Notes: generated by a model not told the origin, from the sequence alone. A stretch of 64,000 nucleotides of DNA from Polynucleobacter sp. MG-5-Ahmo-C2 (GCF_018687735.1 NZ_CP061304.1:1736001-1800000); one strand, 5' to 3'; counted from the first letter of the stretch, positions 31,412-40,680 are shown. Made by a program: numbers and translations.

Positions 31412-31696
31412 TTACTTCTTGCGCTTGTTAACTGAATCCTTAAATGCTTTACCAGCAGAAAACTTCACTGTTTTAGCTGCAGCGATTTTGAGTGGCTCAC
31501 CAGTTTTTGGATTACGGCCCATACGAGCTGCACGCTTGCCAGATGCAAATGTACCGAAACCGATCAGTTGTACTGAATCGCCCTTGGTAACAGCTTTGAT
31601 GATGTTCTCAATTGCTGAATTCAATGCAAATTCAGCTTTTGCTTTAGAGATCTCCGCGTCGTCAGCAATCGCTGCGATTAGTTCGGCTTTGTTCAA
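31412..31696 (-). CDS. hupB: DNA-binding protein HU
   Basis: A 94-residue histone-like nucleoid protein. The start [16 protein letters not shown] and the beta-arm [23 protein letters not shown] in shortened form are diagnostic, with a lysine-rich KRKK tail. The frame is open to 31732, but TTG at 31696 encodes the family N-terminus MNKAEL and follows AAGGAG at 7 bases, so TTG is almost certainly the true start. It converges on rodA at the shared terminator. Confidence 0.93.
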   Translation of the reverse strand: MNKAELIAAIADDAEISKAKAEFALNSAIENIIKAVTKGDSVQLIGFGTFASGKRAARMGRNPKTGEPLKIAAAKTVKFSAGKAFKDSVNKRKK

Positions 31697-31809
31697 GTGA
31701 AGCTCCTTATAGATATTGATGTCAGCGCACATTACGCTTACATGATTTTAACCACAAAAAATTACAAAAATAAAGCTTCGTTGCAGCAATTTTTTAATTC
31801 CACTACAAA

Positions 31810-32175
31810 TTACTCATCCAAAACAACTATATCGGAAACAAAATATTCTGTGTCGCCAAAACAATTTGTAGGCAAGCCAATATGCTGTTCATATTTTAGG
31901 GCTACCTTTTTTCCTAAGTTAGCATTTATTTTTTGCGCTACGGCATCTTCACGCACCGTAAAGAGGAATTTTTCTGACATAGTGCCAGGCATGGAAACCA
32001 TCGCCAACTCACCTTCCCAAGTTTTACATATGTAGCCACGATTCGAAAATTTCTGCACATATCCTGCACGCTCGCCACTTCCATAGCTCCAAGTGAGCAT
32101 CACCCATGTGTATGCCGAAACACCCACTAGGCCAATTAAAACAAGGCTTAAGAGCCCCTTTATAAACCTATTCAT
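31810..32175 (-). CDS. Hypothetical single-pass membrane protein
   Basis: About 121 residues with one N-terminal membrane segment (residues 5-27) and a small extracytoplasmic domain containing two cysteines (NRGYICKTWEG and GLPTNCFGD) that could form a disulfide. The ATG at 32175 follows AAGGATG at a good distance, and the ten upstream codons in frame are not needed. I do not recognise a characterised family. It stands alone between hupB and the LpxO-like gene. Confidence 0.7.
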   Translation of the reverse strand: MNRFIKGLLSLVLIGLVGVSAYTWVMLTWSYGSGERAGYVQKFSNRGYICKTWEGELAMVSMPGTMSEKFLFTVREDAVAQKINANLGKKVALKYEQHIGLPTNCFGDTEYFVSDIVVLDE

Positions 32176-32327
32176 ACGATCATCCTTAGTCAATGTCCAC
32201 ATAAACCCTAACTGGGCGCCGGAAACTATCTTCTTTCAGTATATGAGCATCCCCCGATAAGAAATAGTCCATCAAGAGCCTACAGACAAATTAAAATGTT
32301 GCCAGTTACCTCACATTGGCAATCTCC

Positions 32328-33230
32328 ATGCAAATTCGACACATTGTGTTTTTTATTTTTGTAGCCTCAGCTATTTATGTTTATTTTAGAGGCAAAGTTC
32401 GCTTTGGGATCGTGAGATCACTTATGGACTACCAGGTGCTTTTAGCTCCCGTCAATACGCTTTTATATTTATTTTCCAAAGTAAAAGCAAGTGCTTTTAT
32501 TCCAGTAAGCCAATTTCCAGAAATGAAGCTTTTACAAGATAACTGGGAAATGATTCGCCAAGAGGCGCTCTCATTAAATGCAGATGGCGCTATTGCAGCA
32601 GCAACCGGCTATAACGACATTGGCTTTAACTCCTTCTTTAGGACAGGTTGGAAGCGTTTTCACCTCTATTGGTACGGAAAAGACTTACCCTCTGCGCAAG
32701 CGAACTGCCCTAATACAGTGGCGCTCCTCAAGTCCATACCAAGCGTTAAAGCAGCGATGTTTGCCTCTTTGCCCCCAGGGGCAACACTGGTGCGCCATCG
32801 CGACCCCTACGCAGGATCTTTGCGCTATCACATTGGCCTTGTTACGCCAAATGATCCCAAGTGCTTTATTGAGGTTGATGGGGAGCGCTATTTTTGGAAA
32901 GATGGCGAACCTGTCATGTTTGATGAAACCTACATTCACTTCGCTGCAAATGAAACTGATCATCAACGCATCGTTTTATTCTGCGATGTTGAGCGCCCCG
33001 TTTATACGAAAGTAGTGCGATGGATTAATCATTGGTTTGGTCGCTATGTTATGAGCGCAGCAGCATCCCAAAATGTTGCAGGTGAAAAAGTTGGATTTGT
33101 AAATGTCGCATTTAAATACTTCTATCACCTCAGAGCGCAAGCCAAAAAGCTGAAAGCTTCACATCGCAGCGTTTATTACATTGGCAAATGGGTCTTAATT
33201 TTGGGAATCTTGTGGGCGATCTTTTGGTAG
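32328..33230 (+). CDS. LpxO-like aspartyl/asparaginyl beta-hydroxylase family protein
   Basis: An Fe(II)/2-oxoglutarate dioxygenase of about 300 residues with membrane segments at both ends. The iron ligands lie in HRDPYAGSLRYHIGL, with the distal histidine in FAANETDHQRIVLFCD. LpxO hydroxylates a secondary acyl chain of lipid A. The presence of LpxL-type acyltransferases nearby fits, but peptide substrates are possible for this family. The first in-frame codon is TTG at 32316; ATG at 32328 is preferred. Confidence 0.82.
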   Translation: MQIRHIVFFIFVASAIYVYFRGKVRFGIVRSLMDYQVLLAPVNTLLYLFSKVKASAFIPVSQFPEMKLLQDNWEMIRQEALSLNADGAIAAATGYNDIGFNSFFRTGWKRFHLYWYGKDLPSAQANCPNTVALLKSIPSVKAAMFASLPPGATLVRHRDPYAGSLRYHIGLVTPNDPKCFIEVDGERYFWKDGEPVMFDETYIHFAANETDHQRIVLFCDVERPVYTKVVRWINHWFGRYVMSAAASQNVAGEKVGFVNVAFKYFYHLRAQAKKLKASHRSVYYIGKWVLILGILWAIFW

Positions 33231-33527
33231 CTAAGGTTTAAGTGTCTCAATAATCTGCTCAAGACTAATCGGCGCCCAGATTTCCACCCGCTTCTTTCGG
33301 CTATTTTGCCCAGAGATAAATTGAATTTGTTTTTGAGGAATCTTGAGTTGCTTCGAAAGCCAGGCCAACAGAAGCTCGTTAGCCTTATTTTCTAGGGCGG
33401 GTGCTTGAAGAGAAATTTTTAGACAGCCATCGTGTAAACCCGCCACTTTGGTGAGCTTTGCCCCTGGCTGACAATGCAGATTTAACGTAATTCCGTTAGG
33501 GGTTTGTTTTAGCCAAATAGGAGTCAT
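33231..33527 (-). CDS. DUF167 (YggU) family protein
   Basis: A 98-residue small alpha/beta protein with the family core LHCQPGAKLTKVAGLHDG, LKISLQAPALENKANELLL and the ending QIQFISGQNSRKKRVEI, shown as separate short segments. Function is not established in any species. It ends one base after the LpxO-like gene on the opposite strand and is divergent from the carbonic anhydrase gene. Confidence 0.85.
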   Translation of the reverse strand: MTPIWLKQTPNGITLNLHCQPGAKLTKVAGLHDGCLKISLQAPALENKANELLLAWLSKQLKIPQKQIQFISGQNSRKKRVEIWAPISLEQIIETLKP

Positions 33528-33549
33528 TAAAGTACTTTAAACTTAAACC

Positions 33550-34215
33550 ATGATTATGAAGAGCTCTAAAACATTAGATCACCTATTTGCTAACAATCGC
33601 GCATGGGCTGAAGGGATGATCGCCAAAGACCCCGATTTCTTTAAGCGCCTAGTAAACCAACAAGCCCCAGAATACCTTTGGATTGGCTGTGCCGATAGTC
33701 GCGTACCCGCCAATGAAATTGTTGATCTTTTGCCAGGTGAGCTATTTGTTCATCGCAATGTAGCCAACGTGGTTGTTCATACAGACTTAAATTGTTTATC
33801 TGTAATTCAATTCGCAATTGACTTATTGAAAGTCAAACATATCTTGGTAGTTGGGCACTATGGTTGCGCTGGTGTACATGCCGCACTGAGTGATCGTCGT
33901 GTAGGTCTTGCTGATAACTGGTTGCGTCATGTTAAGGATGTGCACCAAAAACATGAGCGCTACTTGGGTGAAGTTTTACCAACACCCAAACGTCAGGATC
34001 GTTTATGTGAGCTCAATGTGATTGAACAAGTCGTCAATGTATGCGAAACCACTATCGTTCTAGATGCTTGGGCCCGCGGCCAAGATCTTACTGTGCATGG
34101 CTGGGCTTATCGTCTTGATACAGGGCTTGTAAAAGATTTAGGAATGTCTTGTAGCTCTACTGAAGAGATGGAAGTTCGCTACAAAAAAACTTTAACCCGT
34201 TACGACTCCGAATAA
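33550..34215 (+). CDS. can: Beta-class carbonic anhydrase
   Basis: Interconverts CO2 and bicarbonate. Zinc ligands lie in CADSRVPANE and GHYGCAG, with the Asp/Arg pair in CADSR. Length (221) and the SDRRVGLADNWLRHV helix match the Can subgroup. Start ATG at 33550 or at the third codon. It is 7 bp upstream of an LpxL-type gene and may be co-transcribed with it. Confidence 0.94.
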   Translation: MIMKSSKTLDHLFANNRAWAEGMIAKDPDFFKRLVNQQAPEYLWIGCADSRVPANEIVDLLPGELFVHRNVANVVVHTDLNCLSVIQFAIDLLKVKHILVVGHYGCAGVHAALSDRRVGLADNWLRHVKDVHQKHERYLGEVLPTPKRQDRLCELNVIEQVVNVCETTIVLDAWARGQDLTVHGWAYRLDTGLVKDLGMSCSSTEEMEVRYKKTLTRYDSE

Positions 34216-34222
34216 TCCGCAT

Positions 34223-35122
34223 TTGCTCAAATCATTTTCTAATTACGCAGTAGTTGCTTTTCTGAAGCTCCTTTCCCTGTTGCCCTATAGACTTTTGGTG
34301 TCGATTGGCTATGGCCTTGGTTACATTGCTGCCCGCATTCCGGGGGATCGAAATCAGGTTGTAAAGACAAACCTGCAGCTGTGTTTTCCCAAATTGAATA
34401 ATGTGGAGATTGATCTGTTGCGCAAAAAACATTGGCGCCTACTTGGTCGAAGCCTGGTTGAGAAAAGTATTATTTGGTTGGGCAGCAAGCAACAGCTGGC
34501 CGATATGATTGAAGTGAAATCAGCCGTAGACCTAGCGAGTAAAAAACCCCGGATTTTAGTTAACATGCATTTCACCGGCATTGAGGGCAGCATTATTTTG
34601 AGCGCTCTTGCAAAGCAAAATCATTGGCCACGCACTTCTGGGTTTTTTCAAAGAATGAAAAGCCCCTTCTTCAATCAGAAAATTATTGAATGGCGTAATC
34701 GTTTTGGTGGCAATTCAATTGATCGGCAAGGGAACTCAAAAGAAATTATTCGGGAGATTCGTAATGGCGACTTCATTATCATTGCGCCAGATATTGACCT
34801 TGGTACAAAAGATTCCGAATTCGTTCCTTTTTTTGGCATTGAAACCAATACCATTACTGCGGTATCACGTCTAGCCAAAATTACCGGGGCTGATGTTTGT
34901 CTGATGACAACCACTTTAAAGTCAGATGAATCTGGCTACCTTTGTGAAATCAGCAAACCCTTGGAAGATTTTCCGGGGCCCGATCCCAAATCAGATACTG
35001 CTCGCCTAAACCAATATTTTGAAAAAGAAATTCGCCTGCGCCCTGCTGAATACTATTGGGTTCATAAGCGCTTTAAAAATCCTCCTGGCAACGAAGCCAA
35101 TCCCTATAAGCCTTCTATCTAA
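34223..35122 (+). CDS. LpxL/HtrB-family acyltransferase, third copy
   Basis: A 299-residue lipid A acyltransferase-like protein with the dyad in NMHFTGIEGS and the block [20 protein letters not shown]. It is a close paralogue of the gene at 11096, the same length and alignable without gaps over most of it, and more distant from that at 10100. The apparent start is TTG at 34223; no ATG or GTG gives a full N-terminal membrane helix. It follows can by 7 bp. Confidence 0.86.
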   Translation: MLKSFSNYAVVAFLKLLSLLPYRLLVSIGYGLGYIAARIPGDRNQVVKTNLQLCFPKLNNVEIDLLRKKHWRLLGRSLVEKSIIWLGSKQQLADMIEVKSAVDLASKKPRILVNMHFTGIEGSIILSALAKQNHWPRTSGFFQRMKSPFFNQKIIEWRNRFGGNSIDRQGNSKEIIREIRNGDFIIIAPDIDLGTKDSEFVPFFGIETNTITAVSRLAKITGADVCLMTTTLKSDESGYLCEISKPLEDFPGPDPKSDTARLNQYFEKEIRLRPAEYYWVHKRFKNPPGNEANPYKPSI

Positions 35123-35147
35123 AGGTCTTTTAACCTATCATTGAGGG

Positions 35148-35900
35148 ATGAGTGAGCGTATTGGGCTATTTGCCGACCTTCATAGCAATCTAGAGGCTTA
35201 CGAGGCCTGCATGGCCAGGGCTGAAGAACTTGGCGTAACCCGCATGGTCTTTTTGGGAGATATTGTTGGGTATAACGCTGATCCCGTAGCCATCATTGAT
35301 CGCATTGCCGAATTGGTAGAGGCGAAAAAAGCAATTGCTGTATTGGGCAACCATGATGAGGCCATCTATAAAGATAGTCACAAGCAAATGAATGCCAGCG
35401 CAAATACCGCCATCGAATGGACTAAGACTCAGCTAAAAGAAAATCATATTGAATTTCTGAAAAATTTACCGCTGATAGTGAACGAGGAAAAAATTTGTTT
35501 TGTGCATGCTTCTGCTCAAAATCCTGCCGATTGGAACTACGTCACCGATAGCATGAGCGCCTGGCATTGTGCCCAACACTCCGGCAAAAACTATACCTTT
35601 GTAGGGCATGCGCATGAACAGGCTCTTTTTTATCAAAGTGCCGTTGGGAAATTAATTCGATTTGCACCCCATCCCGGTGATGAAATTCCAGTCTTACAAC
35701 ATCGCCAATGGGTTGGGGTTGTTGGTTCCCTTGGTCAACCAAGAGATGGAAATCCAGAAGCCTGCTTTGCAGTTTTTGAGCCCGAAACTGAAGTGCTGAC
35801 ATTTCATCGCACTCCGTATGATCATTTTTCTGCTGCAGAAAAAGTTCGCCGTGCTGGACTTCCGGAAGACTTAGCCAATCGCTTAATTACTGGCAAATAA
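35148..35900 (+). CDS. Calcineurin-like metallophosphoesterase
   Basis: A 250-residue protein of the YfcE/MJ0936-like phosphoesterase family. The metal-binding motifs are FADLHSN, FLGDIVGYNADP, LGNHDEA and VGHAHE, in the right order. The substrate is unknown; relatives hydrolyse phosphodiesters or act on phosphoproteins and nucleotides. It is followed four bases later by a protein kinase gene, so a paired kinase/phosphatase function is possible, though this fold is not the usual PPM partner. Confidence 0.85.
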   Translation: MSERIGLFADLHSNLEAYEACMARAEELGVTRMVFLGDIVGYNADPVAIIDRIAELVEAKKAIAVLGNHDEAIYKDSHKQMNASANTAIEWTKTQLKENHIEFLKNLPLIVNEEKICFVHASAQNPADWNYVTDSMSAWHCAQHSGKNYTFVGHAHEQALFYQSAVGKLIRFAPHPGDEIPVLQHRQWVGVVGSLGQPRDGNPEACFAVFEPETEVLTFHRTPYDHFSAAEKVRRAGLPEDLANRLITGK

Positions 35901-35904
35901 ATCA

Positions 35905-37323
35905 ATGCCAATCAACACAGATATTGAAGCAGTAGATGACATATTTCAAGAGGGTAAAGTAGTTGATGGCTTTGTATTGGGAAAAGAAGTTCATAGAGGT
36001 GGTATGGCGAGTCTTTTCTCGGCCACGAAAGAAGGAATTAATGGCCCCATCCTAATTAAGATACCTCGAGTAGGAAAAGATCAGCCAGTTGAGAGCTTAA
36101 TTGGTTTTGAAACAGAGCTGACCATTCTGCGCTCGCTGAAAAGCCCCTATGTTCCAAAGTTTTTAGGTGCGGGAAATATGGCAACTCGCCCTTACATCGC
36201 CATGGAAAGGGTTGAGGGTCGGCCACTAGAAGACCTCATTCAGGAGGGCAAAGTTTTTACGATTGATGAAGTGGTTCGCATTGGCGCCGATCTCGCACAA
36301 GCGGTTCAATCACTGCATTCGCAAGATGCAATCCATTTAGATATCAAGCCAGAAAATATCCTGATTGATGCCAAAGGTAAATTAACGCTGATTGATTTTG
36401 GTCTATCGCATCATGAGCGCTATCCAGATTTACTTGCAGAGGAAATGCGCAAGGGAATTGGCTCTGCGCCCTATATCTCTCCCGAACAAGTAGCTGGCGT
36501 ACGGTCTGACTCACGCAGTGATATTTATTCCATTGGTGTGATTATGTATGAACTACTCACTGGTGAATTGCCTTTTGGCAACCCTCAAACCATGAGTGGC
36601 CTCAGAAGACGTATGTGGGCAGAGCCCTTTCCGCCACGCGCGATTCGTCGAGAAATTCCCCGCTGGCTACAAGAGGTAGTTTTGAGATGTCTAGAGCCGC
36701 AAGCTGCGGGTCGTTATCAAAGCGCTACCCAACTACGACAAGTATTACGAGATCCTGAGGGCATCAGAATTACAGAACGTGGTGAGCGAGTAGAGCCGCC
36801 CAGCTTTTGGCAAAACCTGAAGGGCATCTTTAGAGCAGCGGGCTACGAACCCTCCCCAAGTCCTCGTCCTAGCATGGGTAACTACGATGCCCAGTTGATC
36901 ATTGCCGCAATTGATACCCGTCAATCTGATCAAGACTTACGAGAACGCATGCAAGTCACCGCCAAAAACGTATTGCTTGCCTATCCCGAAGGTCGTTTAA
37001 TTTGCCTGAGTACTATCGCAAGCACCCCGACCTATGAGGGCAATCATGAAAGCGAAACTGCAAGCGGTATCGTGCGGGGACACTTAGTTCAGCTAATGGA
37101 GTGGGCTAAACCCCTCAAGCTTCCTCCAGAAAGAATTTCTTATCACGTTCTGGAAGCGCTTGATCCTGCCGCACGGATTGTGGAGTTTGCGAAAGACAAT
37201 GATGCGTCTCTCATTTTGATTGGTGCATCACACAAACCCCCTAATAAGGTCACGCCCTGGAGAACCTCCATGACAAAGATTGTTGAAGAGGCGCCTTGTA
37301 GCGTTCATATTGTCCGCACCTAA
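35905..37323 (+). CDS. Fused Ser/Thr protein kinase and universal stress protein
   Basis: A 472-residue two-domain protein. Residues about 20-285 form a Hanks-type kinase: the ATP-anchoring lysine is in ILIKIPR (K52), the catalytic loop HLDIKPEN has D146 but Leu instead of the usual Arg, and the metal-binding DFG is at D164. An APYISPEQ activation segment end follows. Residues about 325-472 form a UspA domain, ending in LILIGAS and SVHIVRT. There is no membrane segment. The missing HRD arginine suggests activity that does not need activation-loop phosphorylation. Confidence 0.9.
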   Translation: MPINTDIEAVDDIFQEGKVVDGFVLGKEVHRGGMASLFSATKEGINGPILIKIPRVGKDQPVESLIGFETELTILRSLKSPYVPKFLGAGNMATRPYIAMERVEGRPLEDLIQEGKVFTIDEVVRIGADLAQAVQSLHSQDAIHLDIKPENILIDAKGKLTLIDFGLSHHERYPDLLAEEMRKGIGSAPYISPEQVAGVRSDSRSDIYSIGVIMYELLTGELPFGNPQTMSGLRRRMWAEPFPPRAIRREIPRWLQEVVLRCLEPQAAGRYQSATQLRQVLRDPEGIRITERGERVEPPSFWQNLKGIFRAAGYEPSPSPRPSMGNYDAQLIIAAIDTRQSDQDLRERMQVTAKNVLLAYPEGRLICLSTIASTPTYEGNHESETASGIVRGHLVQLMEWAKPLKLPPERISYHVLEALDPAARIVEFAKDNDASLILIGASHKPPNKVTPWRTSMTKIVEEAPCSVHIVRT

Positions 37324-37370
37324 AAATCTGCTTTAGCGCCTGGTGCGAGTAATTACCGGATAATGGAGAT

Positions 37371-38108
37371 ATGGAAGAAAAAGTACGGGTTTCTAAACTG
37401 CTGTCAGAGTTGGGCTTATGTTCACGTCGTGAAGCAGACTCCTATATAGAGCAAGGCTTAGTCACTATTGATGGCGAAGTAGTCAATGAGTTAGGAGTTC
37501 GCGCTTATCGGCATCAAAAAATTGAATTGCAATCTGGTGCTAAAGCACAACAAGCTTCTCGCATTACTGTAATTCTGAATAAACCTGTTGGCTATATCTC
37601 TCACTATGATGATGAGCAAGAATACCAACCAGCAGCCTCCTTAATCACGCCTGATAATTACTTTGCCAGCCCACTTGATAGAGGCCGCAACCCTCGCTTT
37701 AACACTAAAGGTCTAGCGCCTGCAGGTAGGCTCGACATTGACTCAACTGGGATGCTGGTACTAACCCAAGACGGCCGCATCGCCAAGCTATTGATTGGTG
37801 AAAACAGTCCAATTGAAAAAGAATATTTAGTTCGCGTTGAAGGCGCGCTTTCCTTTGAAGACTTAGATCGGCTGAAACATGGCTTGTCTCTAGACGGTGT
37901 TGCGCTCAAGCCAGCACAAGTGAGCTGGCAAAATGAAGATCAACTCCGATTTGTATTGCGCGAAGGTCGTAAGCGCCAGATTCGTAGAATGTGTGAAATG
38001 GTTGGGCTCAAGGTTATTGGCCTAAAGCGCGTCAGAATGGGACGCATTTCACTGGGGCCGCTGCCCCCAGGTCAATGGCGATTTATAAGGCCTGAAGAGC
38101 AATTCTAG
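37371..38108 (+). CDS. 23S rRNA pseudouridine synthase, RsuA/RluF type
   Basis: A 245-residue enzyme with an N-terminal S4 RNA-binding domain (VRVSKLLSELGLCSRREAD, residues 4-22) and the catalytic aspartate in AGRLDIDSTGMLVLTQDG. An insertion around residues 85-118 resembles RluF. RluF modifies position 2604 of 23S rRNA; RluB or RluE are alternatives. AATGGAG precedes the ATG. prfC begins within about 100 bp downstream. Confidence 0.88.
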   Translation: MEEKVRVSKLLSELGLCSRREADSYIEQGLVTIDGEVVNELGVRAYRHQKIELQSGAKAQQASRITVILNKPVGYISHYDDEQEYQPAASLITPDNYFASPLDRGRNPRFNTKGLAPAGRLDIDSTGMLVLTQDGRIAKLLIGENSPIEKEYLVRVEGALSFEDLDRLKHGLSLDGVALKPAQVSWQNEDQLRFVLREGRKRQIRRMCEMVGLKVIGLKRVRMGRISLGPLPPGQWRFIRPEEQF

Positions 38109-38202
38109 GCAGCCTAGCGCGCTTATAATTGCCTCCAAACTAGATAATAAGCACGGAATTACCATCGATACCACTACCTCCAGCACTCCGGCCGCAGAAG
38201 TA

Positions 38203-39792
38203 TTGCGTCGTCGCAGCTTTGCCATCATCTCCCACCCAGATGCCGGCAAGACAACGCTTACTGAAAAATTATTGCTATATGCAGGCGCCATCCAAATCGC
38301 AGGAAGCGTTAAAGCACGCAAAGCCAGTCGACATGCAACATCTGACTGGATGGAAATTGAAAAGCAGCGCGGCATTTCTGTAGCAAGCTCGGTCATGCAA
38401 ATGGAATATCGCGACTGCATCATTAATCTTTTAGATACGCCAGGTCACCAAGATTTTTCCGAGGACACCTACCGTGTGCTAACGGCGGTAGATTCCGCTT
38501 TGATGGTAATTGATGCTGCCAATGGCGTCGAATCGCAAACCTTACGCCTACTTGAGGTATGCCGCGCTCGCAATACGCCTATCGTTACCTTCATTAATAA
38601 AATGGATCGCGAGGTTAAGCCTCCGATGGAATTAATGGATGAGATCGAAACTGCCTTAGGTATTGAGGTGGTTCCGTTTACCTGGCCCGTTGGTATGGGC
38701 AAATCTTTTGCAGGCGTGATTGATATCGCTAATATGCGTATGCGCATGTTTAAGGCGGGTGAAGATCGCGTTACAGAAGACTCACATGCCGTAGTCGATG
38801 TGAATGACCCAGTACTCAAAGACCGACTTGGAGCAGATTTAGAAAATGCCCTGGCAGAAGTAGCGCTTATCAAAGAAGCCATGCCTGCCTTTGATCGAGA
38901 AGCATTCTTGGCGGGTCGCCAATCCCCAGTATTTTTTGGCTCAGCCATCAATAATTTTGGCGTGCGAGAAATTTTAAATACGCTTGTTGAATTAGCGCCA
39001 TCGCCAGGATCACGCAAAGCACTACAACGCGAAGTAAGTCCTGCTGAAAATAAATTCTCTGCAGTAGTCTTTAAGATTCAAGCCAATATGGATCCAGCGC
39101 ATCGTGACCGCGTAGCTTTTTTACGTATCTGCTCAGGACACTTTCAGCGAGGCATGAAATTAAAGATTTGTCGTAATAACAAAGAGGTGCGCACCAACAA
39201 TGCATTGTCTTTTCTTTCACAAAGACGCGACATTTTGGATGAGGCATTTCCAGGTGACATTATTGGATTACCCAATCATGGCCTGTTACGGCTGGGCGAC
39301 ACCCTTACTGAAGGTGAGCAATTGCAATTTACTGGCCTGCCTTTTTTTGCCCCAGAAATTTTTCGCATGGTTGAATCTGCAGATCCCTTGCGCTCTAAAC
39401 AGCTCAGAACTGGCCTCATGCAACTCGGCGAAGAAGGCGCTATTCAGGTATTCCGTCCCATGGCTGGCGGCATCATGCTCCTAGGAGCCTTCGGTCAGCT
39501 GCAATTTGAAGTCGTAAGTCATCGCTTACAAACTGAGTATGGCGCTGAAGTGCGCTTGCTACCTGCTCGTTATAACTTAGCGCGCTGGGTTAGCTCAGAT
39601 GATCCCGTTGCTTTGAAAAAATTTATTCAAGAAAATATCCATCGGATGGCAGAAGATGTTGTAGGTGCATCTGTTTTTCTTGCCTCGCACAAATCAGAAC
39701 TGGATGTGGCCCAACAACGTTGGGAATCCATTCAATTCCATGCGCTGAGAGAACATGCCGGTCTCATTTATCAATCAGACCTAGCTGGTTGA
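38203..39792 (+). CDS. prfC: Peptide chain release factor 3
   Basis: A translational GTPase that recycles RF1/RF2. G1 is HPDAGKTTLT, G3 DTPGHQDF and G4 NKMD, and the C-terminal domain is complete. The first ATG/GTG/TTG in the frame is TTG at 38203, which leaves only one residue before the conserved RRRSFAIISHP and has no good ribosome-binding site. The frame is open upstream to the previous gene, with ATT at 38158 as a possible non-canonical start that would give the normal N-terminal length. A TATAAT sequence lies at 38124-38129. Confidence 0.92.
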   Translation: MRRRSFAIISHPDAGKTTLTEKLLLYAGAIQIAGSVKARKASRHATSDWMEIEKQRGISVASSVMQMEYRDCIINLLDTPGHQDFSEDTYRVLTAVDSALMVIDAANGVESQTLRLLEVCRARNTPIVTFINKMDREVKPPMELMDEIETALGIEVVPFTWPVGMGKSFAGVIDIANMRMRMFKAGEDRVTEDSHAVVDVNDPVLKDRLGADLENALAEVALIKEAMPAFDREAFLAGRQSPVFFGSAINNFGVREILNTLVELAPSPGSRKALQREVSPAENKFSAVVFKIQANMDPAHRDRVAFLRICSGHFQRGMKLKICRNNKEVRTNNALSFLSQRRDILDEAFPGDIIGLPNHGLLRLGDTLTEGEQLQFTGLPFFAPEIFRMVESADPLRSKQLRTGLMQLGEEGAIQVFRPMAGGIMLLGAFGQLQFEVVSHRLQTEYGAEVRLLPARYNLARWVSSDDPVALKKFIQENIHRMAEDVVGASVFLASHKSELDVAQQRWESIQFHALREHAGLIYQSDLAG

Positions 39793-40038
39793 TTATTTAT
39801 TTTTGACCTGCGCTAGCTTACAGTCAAAAACTGCAACCAGTTGCGTATCGCTATTTCTAAAAGAGGCAATCTTGCCATATTGCGCACAGTAGTCAGCCGC
39901 CTTTTTTGTCAATTGCTCCATGGTCTCGCCGCTACTGTTTAAAAAGGTAACGTGATTTGCATCAGATGCATCCGTGTACACGGCTGCACACGCACTCAAA
40001 GCCAATAGGCAAAATACAGTAGGGAAATAAAGCTTCAT
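39793..40038 (-). CDS. Small lipoprotein, hypothetical
   Basis: About 81 residues with a lipoprotein signal (MKLYFPTVFCLLALSAC; the lipobox is LSAC, Cys near residue 17). The remaining 65 residues are polar with two further cysteines (ADYCAQYG and VFDCKLA) that could form a disulfide. ATG at 40038 is preferred over 40047 because it starts right at the signal peptide. The family is unrecognised. It abuts prfC convergently. Confidence 0.7.
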   Translation of the reverse strand: MKLYFPTVFCLLALSACAAVYTDASDANHVTFLNSSGETMEQLTKKAADYCAQYGKIASFRNSDTQLVAVFDCKLAQVKNK

Positions 40039-40063
40039 ATATATCATTCCTTATTTTTAAGTG

Positions 40064-40294
40064 CTATTTGGACATAATCTTCTCAACCAGTAAGGCGGTT
40101 ATCTTGGTGGCAAGTGGTCTATAAATCAAAATGCAAACAATGGCGACGGGATAGGCCACCGACCATACCTCAAGCCATACTAGAAAGAAATTAGCAGCAG
40201 GCCCAACGCGCAAAAAGGTGGTTGCGAGCGTGATGCTTAATGACATCAAACACCCCATAACCAAGGCAAAGATGATATTTGGAAGATTAATCAT
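40064..40294 (-). CDS. DUF2798 family small membrane protein
   Basis: 76 residues with two hydrophobic segments (about 7-25 and 35-58) and the family pattern of an IIFALVMGCLMS opening with a VWSVAYPVAI second helix. The function is unknown. It is codirectional with the lipoprotein gene, 25 bp upstream of it. Confidence 0.75.
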   Translation of the reverse strand: MINLPNIIFALVMGCLMSLSITLATTFLRVGPAANFFLVWLEVWSVAYPVAIVCILIYRPLATKITALLVEKIMSK

Positions 40295-40421
40295 GCCCTC
40301 ATCATAGCGCCTGAACTTTTAAGCTGTTATTCTGAACTGTGATCACTATTGTGCGCCCTAGATAGGGGGATCTCTTGAGCATCTCTCTTGAATTCATCAT
40401 TTCATTACCCTAGGAAAACTC

Positions 40422-40601
40422 ATGGCTGTAGGCCAAAATCAAAGAAACAGAAAAAATGACCCCATGCTCACAAAAACAGGCAAACCACGCCTTGGGCCAC
40501 TAAACGCTACTCAGCTCAATAAACTACTCGAGGCCAGCAATAAGCCAAAAGAGAAAAGCAAAATTTTGCGCGCAATTAGTAAACAGGCAGCTGCTGCATA
40601 A
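40422..40601 (+). CDS. Small basic protein (59 aa), hypothetical
   Basis: A short frame that begins MAVGQNQRNRKNDP and ends KQAAAA. It is rich in Lys, Arg, Asn and Gln, with no hydrophobic segment. AGGA stands seven bases before the ATG and a strong intrinsic terminator begins seven bases after the stop, so it is very likely an expressed single-gene unit. Its charge suggests nucleic acid or ribosome binding; that is inference. I do not recognise the family. Confidence 0.72.
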   Translation: MAVGQNQRNRKNDPMLTKTGKPRLGPLNATQLNKLLEASNKPKEKSKILRAISKQAAAA

Positions 40602-40607
40602 ATACCA

Positions 40608-40633
40608 AGCCCCGATATTTCGGGGCTTTTTTT
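40608..40633 (+). terminator. Intrinsic terminator of the 59-aa gene
   Basis: Stem AGCCCCGA/TCGGGGCT with a TATT loop followed by a run of seven T. Confidence 0.95.
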
Positions 40634-40680
40634 GATTTGAATGTTTATCATGGGCAATCAACTCTCCTAAAAGGAATCGG

